DNA of 17,072 bases from Thermoplasmata archaeon (GTDB lineage Archaea > Thermoplasmatota > Thermoplasmata > Lutacidiplasmatales > UBA184). The stretch spans positions 1-17,072 of the forward strand of contig JASHQN010000007.1 of the NCBI GenBank assembly GCA_030039135.1, given 5' to 3'. A program made the position numbers and the translations under genes. The notes under the pieces are model-generated. The model saw only the letters and a list, made by a program, of their open reading frames with translations, was not told where the DNA came from and searched no databases. This document shows positions 13,510-17,072 of this stretch, in pieces. How positions within the stretch are numbered: position 1 is the first letter of the stretch; every line of letters starts with the position of its first letter.

Positions 13510-14613
13510 TTATCGCGAGGAAGCGCCGCCCGAGATCGTCAGCACGGCCTTGATGGTGCCGCCGATCCGGCCCATCAGGACGTCGGAGTAGTCTTCGAGC
13601 GGACGACGAGTCGAGATCATCTGTTCGACAGCGCCTGGCCAGCGGGCCTCGAACGCCCCGAGATCGGCGAGGCCGGTCTCGAAGTAGGTCCGGTTGGCGT
13701 TGACCGAGCCGACGACCGCATGGTTCTGGAGCACGATCCCTCGGAAGAGCGCTCCGCCCATCACCGAGGTCGGCGGGGCGTTCACGTCCGGGATGCCGGT
13801 GAGCACCAACGTCCCGTTCGGAGCTAGGATGTCCACGAGGCCGAAGTTGAGCAGGGCGGATCCGGACCCTTCGATCACGAGGTCGAAGCGGTCCGGACCC
13901 AGGGCCGAGAGCCCACCCGCGACGTTCGCGTGGCGGGCTCCGATGCGGGCGAGCAGGGCCTCCGCCGGAGTCCCGTTGTGCCGGTCGACCGCGGTGACCT
14001 CGTACCCTCGGTTCCTCAGGACGAACGCCGCCAGCATCCCGATCGCGCCGGTGCCCGCGACGAGCGCGGTGGGCGCTCGCGTCGGGGGAAAGCCCGGGGT
14101 GGGCTCCTTCCGGTCGAGCACGCGTTGGCCCATCGCGATCGCCTTCTCGACGACACTGAGGGGTTCGAGCAGGACCGCGATCCCACGGAGCCCGGCGGGC
14201 ACCTTCACGAGGTACTCGGGGATCTCGACGTACTCGTCGGCCATGTAGCCGTGCGCCCCGTTGATCCCTCGCTCGGTGAAGCCGCCGGTCTCGCAGAAGT
14301 CCGAGCGATTGGCGAGGCAGAATCGGCACCGGCCGCACCCGCGCCGGACGGTGGCGACGACGAGGTCGCCCGGCGAGAACCCCGAGGCCCCCGCCGAGGT
14401 GTCCACGACCTCGCCCAAGTTCTCGTGACCGAGGATGAGGTAGTCCTCCCCGTCCGGGGCGCGACCGTACTTGCCCGTGACGATGTCGTGGTCCGTCCCG
14501 CAGACGCCGACCTCGAGGACCCGCACCCGCACGGCCCCCGGCGCGAGGGGAGGGACCGGCAGGTCCCGGAGCGACGCGCCCGGCGCCGGCGGCCGGACCA
14601 CGATCGCCCGCAC
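13510..14613 (-). CDS. gdh: Zinc-dependent glucose 1-dehydrogenase (MDR family)
   Basis: The 367-residue product is a medium-chain dehydrogenase of the archaeal glucose dehydrogenase type. Likely catalytic zinc ligands are C38 (VCGTDHD), H63 and E64 (LGHEN) and E150 (LLEPLSV); the structural zinc site is C93, C96, C99 and C107. The nucleotide fold has VAGTGAIGM, with VDRHN at the end of the second strand, so NAD versus NADP preference is not clear. It oxidises glucose (or another aldose) to the lactone in the archaeal Entner-Doudoroff pathway. GTG at 14613 starts one base after the stop of the aldolase gene, with GAGG (14623-14620) six bases upstream; the frame is open further upstream but that would overlap the aldolase extensively. 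A galactose or other polyol dehydrogenase activity cannot be excluded. Confidence 0.86.
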   Translation of the reverse strand: MRAIVVRPPAPGASLRDLPVPPLAPGAVRVRVLEVGVCGTDHDIVTGKYGRAPDGEDYLILGHENLGEVVDTSAGASGFSPGDLVVATVRRGCGRCRFCLANRSDFCETGGFTERGINGAHGYMADEYVEIPEYLVKVPAGLRGIAVLLEPLSVVEKAIAMGQRVLDRKEPTPGFPPTRAPTALVAGTGAIGMLAAFVLRNRGYEVTAVDRHNGTPAEALLARIGARHANVAGGLSALGPDRFDLVIEGSGSALLNFGLVDILAPNGTLVLTGIPDVNAPPTSVMGGALFRGIVLQNHAVVGSVNANRTYFETGLADLGAFEARWPGAVEQMISTRRPLEDYSDVLMGRIGGTIKAVLTISGGASSR

Positions 14614-14614
14614 G

Positions 14615-15514
14615 TCAATCCTCGAGGTACGGGCGGAGCCGGGCCCGCAGCGGCTCGAGCCGGGCGAGCACGGCCTTCTCCTCGTCCGGGCGCAGCGCGT
14701 CGTAGGGCGAACGGTACCCGACCTCCGCACCGCGCAGTTGGAAGGCGAGGAACTTGTCGACCGCAGGGAACGGTCCGGCCCGGACGGCGTCGCCGAGCGC
14801 GTTCACCAGGCCCTGAAGCTCGGCGGCGCGGGCCACGCTCCCGGCACGGGCCGCCGCGACCAGCGCGACGCAGAGTCGGGGCACGAGGTTGGCGAACCCC
14901 ATGATCCCGCCGACCGCCCCGGCGGCGATCGCGTCTGAGACGAGCGCGTCGTCCCCGGGAAGGACCGCGAACCCCTCGGGCCGGTCGCGCAGCATCGAGG
15001 AGATGCTCGCGAGCGATCCGGCGGTGTCCTTCGCGCCGGCGATGACCCCGTCCCGGAACAGCGCGTGGAGCTGTCGGGGATCGAGGGCGTACCCGACGAA
15101 GGAGGGAATGTTGTAGCCGAGCACAGGGACGGTGGTCGCGGCCCGGATCGCCCGATAGTACCGGTCGATCCCGGCCGGCGTCGGATGCAGGAAGTAGGGA
15201 GGCACCGCGACGAGCGCCGCCGCGCCGGCGCGCTCGGCCTCGACCGCGTAGCGGACCGCCTGACGGGTCGAGGGTGCTCCGCACCCCACCCAGACATCGA
15301 CGCCGCGAGGGACGGTGCCGAGCACGGCCGAGAGCAGACGGCTGCGCTCCTCGTCGCGGAGGAGCGGGAACTCCCCGAGAGAGCCGAGAACGAAGACGTG
15401 GTCGATCCCCTGCTCGGAGAGGTCGTGCACGAACCGGACGTTCTTGTCGGGGTCGAGCTCGCCCCCGGCGTCAAAGAGGGTCGGGACGGGGACCGTGAGG
15501 CCCGCCAGGCTCAT
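14615..15514 (-). CDS. 2-keto-3-deoxygluconate-aldolase-like protein (DHDPS/NAL family)
   Basis: The 299-residue protein is a class I TIM-barrel aldolase of the dihydrodipicolinate synthase/N-acetylneuraminate lyase family. Visible are GSLGEF at 44-49 (the GxxGE carboxylate-binding loop), LGYNIP with Y134, and the Schiff-base lysine K162 in IAGAKDTAG. Because it is followed one base later by glucose dehydrogenase, the most likely job is cleavage of 2-keto-3-deoxy(phospho)gluconate to pyruvate and glyceraldehyde (phosphate) in an archaeal Entner-Doudoroff route; DapA activity is less likely from context but not excluded by sequence. ATG at 15514 was chosen because the family N-terminus (LAGLTVPVPTLF) follows directly and because a TATA-like element centred near 15541 predicts a leaderless transcript starting there. 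Confidence 0.84.
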   Translation of the reverse strand: MSLAGLTVPVPTLFDAGGELDPDKNVRFVHDLSEQGIDHVFVLGSLGEFPLLRDEERSRLLSAVLGTVPRGVDVWVGCGAPSTRQAVRYAVEAERAGAAALVAVPPYFLHPTPAGIDRYYRAIRAATTVPVLGYNIPSFVGYALDPRQLHALFRDGVIAGAKDTAGSLASISSMLRDRPEGFAVLPGDDALVSDAIAAGAVGGIMGFANLVPRLCVALVAAARAGSVARAAELQGLVNALGDAVRAGPFPAVDKFLAFQLRGAEVGYRSPYDALRPDEEKAVLARLEPLRARLRPYLED

Positions 15515-15536
15515 CGCTCGCGAAGGTCGCCTCGCA

Positions 15537-15545
15537 TCTTAAGGT
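15537..15545. promoter_or_regulatory. TATA-like element between KDG-aldolase-like and RNase HII genes
   Basis: TCTTAAGGT, with the palindromic core CTTAAG at 15538-15543, lies between the divergent genes. Its centre is 26-27 bases from the ATG at 15514, so the aldolase-glucose dehydrogenase operon is probably leaderless. In the plus direction the predicted start near 15567 leaves only about eight bases before the ACG proposed as the RNase HII start. Confidence 0.45.
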
Positions 15546-15574
15546 CTCGACGAGGTACGGGGCGGGGATCTCGC

Positions 15575-16240
15575 ACGGCCGACCGGCGTATCCTGGGCTT
15601 GGACGAGGCAGGCCGAGGCAGCGTCCTCGGCCCGCTCGTCATCGCCGGATTCTGTTGCGCTGAGGCCCGCGTCACCGAGCTGCGGAGCGCCGGCGTCCGC
15701 GACTCGAAGCGACTCTCGCCCCGGGAGCGACGGCGGGTGTACCGGCGGCTCCAGGCGTTCGGCGAGCGACGGTCGGTCGCGCTCGCGCCGCGAGCGATCG
15801 ACCGGTACGTCGTGCGGGGCGCGCTGAACGAGCTCGAGCTGCTCACGTTCGCCCGCCTCATCGAGGCGTTCGAGCCCGACGAGGTCTACGTCGACGCCTG
15901 CGACCCGGACGCCGAACGGTTCGGCCGCCGGCTCGCCGAGGCCGCCCGGCCGGGCGTTCGGATCATCAGCCGGCACCGTGCCGATCGGGATCTCGCGATC
16001 GTGGGCGCGGCCTCGGTCGTGGCCAAGGTGCGACGGGACGCCGCGATCGACCGACTTCGGGGGCGCGCGGGCGAGGTCGTGGGCACCGGCTACCCGTCCG
16101 ATCCCGAGACGCAGCAGTGCGTCGAGCGCCACGCGCGGAACGGCGGGTCGATCCCCCCCTGGATGCGCCGGTCGTGGGAGACGGTGCAAAGGGTTAAGCG
16201 CCAACATCCGGCTCTCACGCTCGAACGGTTCGCCCCATGA
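15575..16240 (+). CDS. rnhB: Ribonuclease HII
   Basis: Counted from ACG at 15575, the product has 221 residues, the usual archaeal length. It carries ILGLDEAGRG (D10, E11), VRDSKRLSPRER (42-53), YVDACD (D107) and SRHRADRDLAIVGAASVVAKV (132-152, D137), i.e. the four acidic catalytic residues. It removes RNA from RNA-DNA hybrids in replication and repair. The start is uncertain: upstream of the LDEAG motif no ATG, GTG or TTG is in frame until a GTG near 15425, deep inside the divergent aldolase gene. The first canonical codon downstream, TTG at 15599, would remove the first beta-strand but keep D10. ACG 15575 gives a normal N-terminus (xADRRILGLDEAG), with GGCGGGGATC (15561-15570) as a partial ribosome binding site. 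ATC at 15590 is another non-standard option. The downstream SCP2-like gene overlaps by ATGA. Confidence 0.9.
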   Translation, partial: TADRRILGLDEAGRGSVLGPLVIAGFCCAEARVTELRSAGVRDSKRLSPRERRRVYRRLQAFGERRSVALAPRAIDRYVVRGALNELELLTFARLIEAFEPDEVYVDACDPDAERFGRRLAEAARPGVRIISRHRADRDLAIVGAASVVAKVRRDAAIDRLRGRAGEVVGTGYPSDPETQQCVERHARNGGSIPPWMRRSWETVQRVKRQHPALTLERFAP

Positions 16241-16572
16241 CCGTCGAAGACACGCTGGCCTCGCTCGTCGATCGGTTCAACCGCAAGGCCGCGGCGACGC
16301 CGGCGATGGCCGAGGAGCTGAACGGGCTGGCCCGGACGATCCGGATCCATCTCACGGACCTCGGCAACTTTGCCGTCGACCTCAAGGACGGGCGGCTCAC
16401 GAACTTACGGTCCGGCGCCCCGAGCGCGGCCGACGTGACGATCACGACCGACGTCGCGACGTTCCAGGGGCTCGTGCAGAAGGAGATCGGCCCGATGAAG
16501 GCGCTCGTCACCCGGCGGCTCGCGATCGAGGGCACGCTCGAGGACAAGCTCCTCTTCCGCAAGCTCCTGTGA
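16237..16572 (+). CDS. SCP2 sterol-binding-domain-like protein
   Basis: The 111-residue protein is a minimal SCP2-type domain. An N-terminal helix (VEDTLASLVDRFNRKAAAT) is followed by strands RTIRIHLTDLGNFAVDLKDG, the pattern SAADVTITTDVATFQGLVQKEIG typical of SCP2 folds (strand, then helix), and a C-terminal KALVTRRLAIEGTLEDKLLFRKLL helix containing the family's GDL/GTL-like turn. SCP2 domains bind lipids or other hydrophobic ligands; archaeal single-domain members have no settled function. ATG at 16237 overlaps the stop codon of RNase HII (ATGA), so the pair is probably translated in sequence from one message. It ends 18 bases before the convergent arginine decarboxylase gene. Confidence 0.82.
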   Translation: MTVEDTLASLVDRFNRKAAATPAMAEELNGLARTIRIHLTDLGNFAVDLKDGRLTNLRSGAPSAADVTITTDVATFQGLVQKEIGPMKALVTRRLAIEGTLEDKLLFRKLL

Positions 16573-16590
16573 GACCGATCGACCGCCCCG

Positions 16591-17072
16591 CTACGGAAGG
16601 AAGACGCACGCCGCGATGCAGACCCCGTAGTGGTCCATCGGGATCGACAGCTCCTCGGTCCGGTAGTGGATGCGCCGCAGCTCGACCCCACGGAAGTGGG
16701 CGATCTCCTGCATCCGCCAGCGCAGGAACTCCTTGAGCGACTTTTGGGTGCCGTGCAGGTGGCCCTCGGCCACGTACCCCCCCTCCCCGTCCGTGCGGAA
16801 CCCGTAGGCGATCCCCGCGCTGATCACCTCGCCCTCGCCCCCCGAGTACCGCGCGAGCACCGCGTGCGTGATCGCCCCGCGGGCGATCGGAACGCGGTCG
16901 ATCTGGCGGATCCCCACGGGCAGGACCGACGAGACGCTGACGAGGTTCTGTTCTCCGATCCCGGCCTGCAGGAGAGCGAGGTCGAAGGCGTTGAGCTCGC
17001 TCGTCTTGTTGATGCCGCGGCCGCTGGTCACGAAGAACCGCGAGGGGACCGGGAGGAGCGTCTGGATCGCCG
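16591..17072 (-). CDS. pdaD: Pyruvoyl-dependent arginine decarboxylase (N-terminus beyond the window)
   Basis: The frame is open from the right edge and ends at 16591, giving 159 whole codons. It shows the family's VPSRFFVTSGRGINKTSELNAFD-type N-terminal region (split here by the edge only upstream), AGIGEQNLVSVSSVLP with the self-cleaving Ser-Ser pair (codons at 16932-16930 and 16929-16927), GEGEVISAGIAYG and a C-terminal YGVCIAACVFLP. Self-cleavage would turn the second serine into the pyruvoyl cofactor. The enzyme makes agmatine, used for polyamines and for the agmatidine modification of tRNA-Ile2 in many archaea. The GTG at 17031 is internal, not the start, because 'PVPSRFF' upstream is conserved in the family. 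A related pyruvoyl decarboxylase with another substrate is less likely. Confidence 0.88.
   Translation of the reverse strand, partial: AIQTLLPVPSRFFVTSGRGINKTSELNAFDLALLQAGIGEQNLVSVSSVLPVGIRQIDRVPIARGAITHAVLARYSGGEGEVISAGIAYGFRTDGEGGYVAEGHLHGTQKSLKEFLRWRMQEIAHFRGVELRRIHYRTEELSIPMDHYGVCIAACVFLP

Noticed and set aside
16591..17031. GTG at 17031 as the start of the arginine decarboxylase
   Set aside because: The conserved LLPVPSRFF-type segment continues upstream to the window edge, so the gene is partial and this GTG encodes an internal valine.
1..17072. tRNA genes, CRISPR repeats, insertion sequences, phage or defence genes
   Set aside because: All intergenic gaps are under 100 bases and hold promoter-like AT islands; no cloverleaf, spaced repeat, transposase or defence-type protein was seen.

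Overview
The window is a compact, very GC-rich archaeal chromosome segment. Archaeal markers are ribosomal protein S8e, SRP19, a GPN-loop GTPase, a two-subunit 2-oxoacid:ferredoxin oxidoreductase, a fused ADP-forming acyl-CoA synthetase, a glucose dehydrogenase of the archaeal type, a pyruvoyl-dependent arginine decarboxylase, and TATA-box promoters with several apparently leaderless starts. My best inference is a high-GC member of the Thermoplasmatota or a related euryarchaeal lineage. That rests on gene content only; no rRNA gene is present. Twenty protein genes are supported, two of them cut by the window edges. No tRNA, rRNA, CRISPR, insertion sequence or phage gene was seen, and no stretch over 100 bases lacks a gene.

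Layout. 1-4435 is an envelope block: a partial secreted or membrane-anchored protein (-), a small membrane protein (+), a MOP-type polysaccharide flippase (-) and a large multi-pass membrane protein resembling GT-C glycosyltransferases (+). 4464-9948 is an energy block: korB and korA (-), moaD and moaE (+), and an ADP-forming acyl-CoA synthetase (-). KorAB would oxidise 2-oxoacids to acyl-CoA and reduced ferredoxin, and the synthetase could turn acyl-CoA into ATP. 10017-11952 holds an Mrp/NBP35 Fe-S carrier ATPase (+), a TraB-domain protein (-) and a 100-residue unknown (+). 11959-13463 is an operon S8e, SRP19, GPN GTPase (-). 13510-15514 is a two-gene sugar operon, a KD(P)G-aldolase-like protein and glucose dehydrogenase (-), fitting an Entner-Doudoroff pathway. 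15575-17072 holds RNase HII overlapping an SCP2-like protein (+) and a partial arginine decarboxylase (-).

The least expected observations concern gene expression. KorB and RNase HII both lack any ATG, GTG or TTG codon at a position that keeps their essential N-terminal motifs, and in both an ACG codon sits where the start would be expected. Several divergent gene pairs appear to share one near-palindromic TATA element. A perfect 8-bp hairpin at the S8e stop codon would bury the SRP19 ribosome binding site. Three convergent gene pairs overlap at their 3' ends, by up to 174 bases. I did not find a clear new defence or mobile system here; most of the window is core metabolism and information processing.
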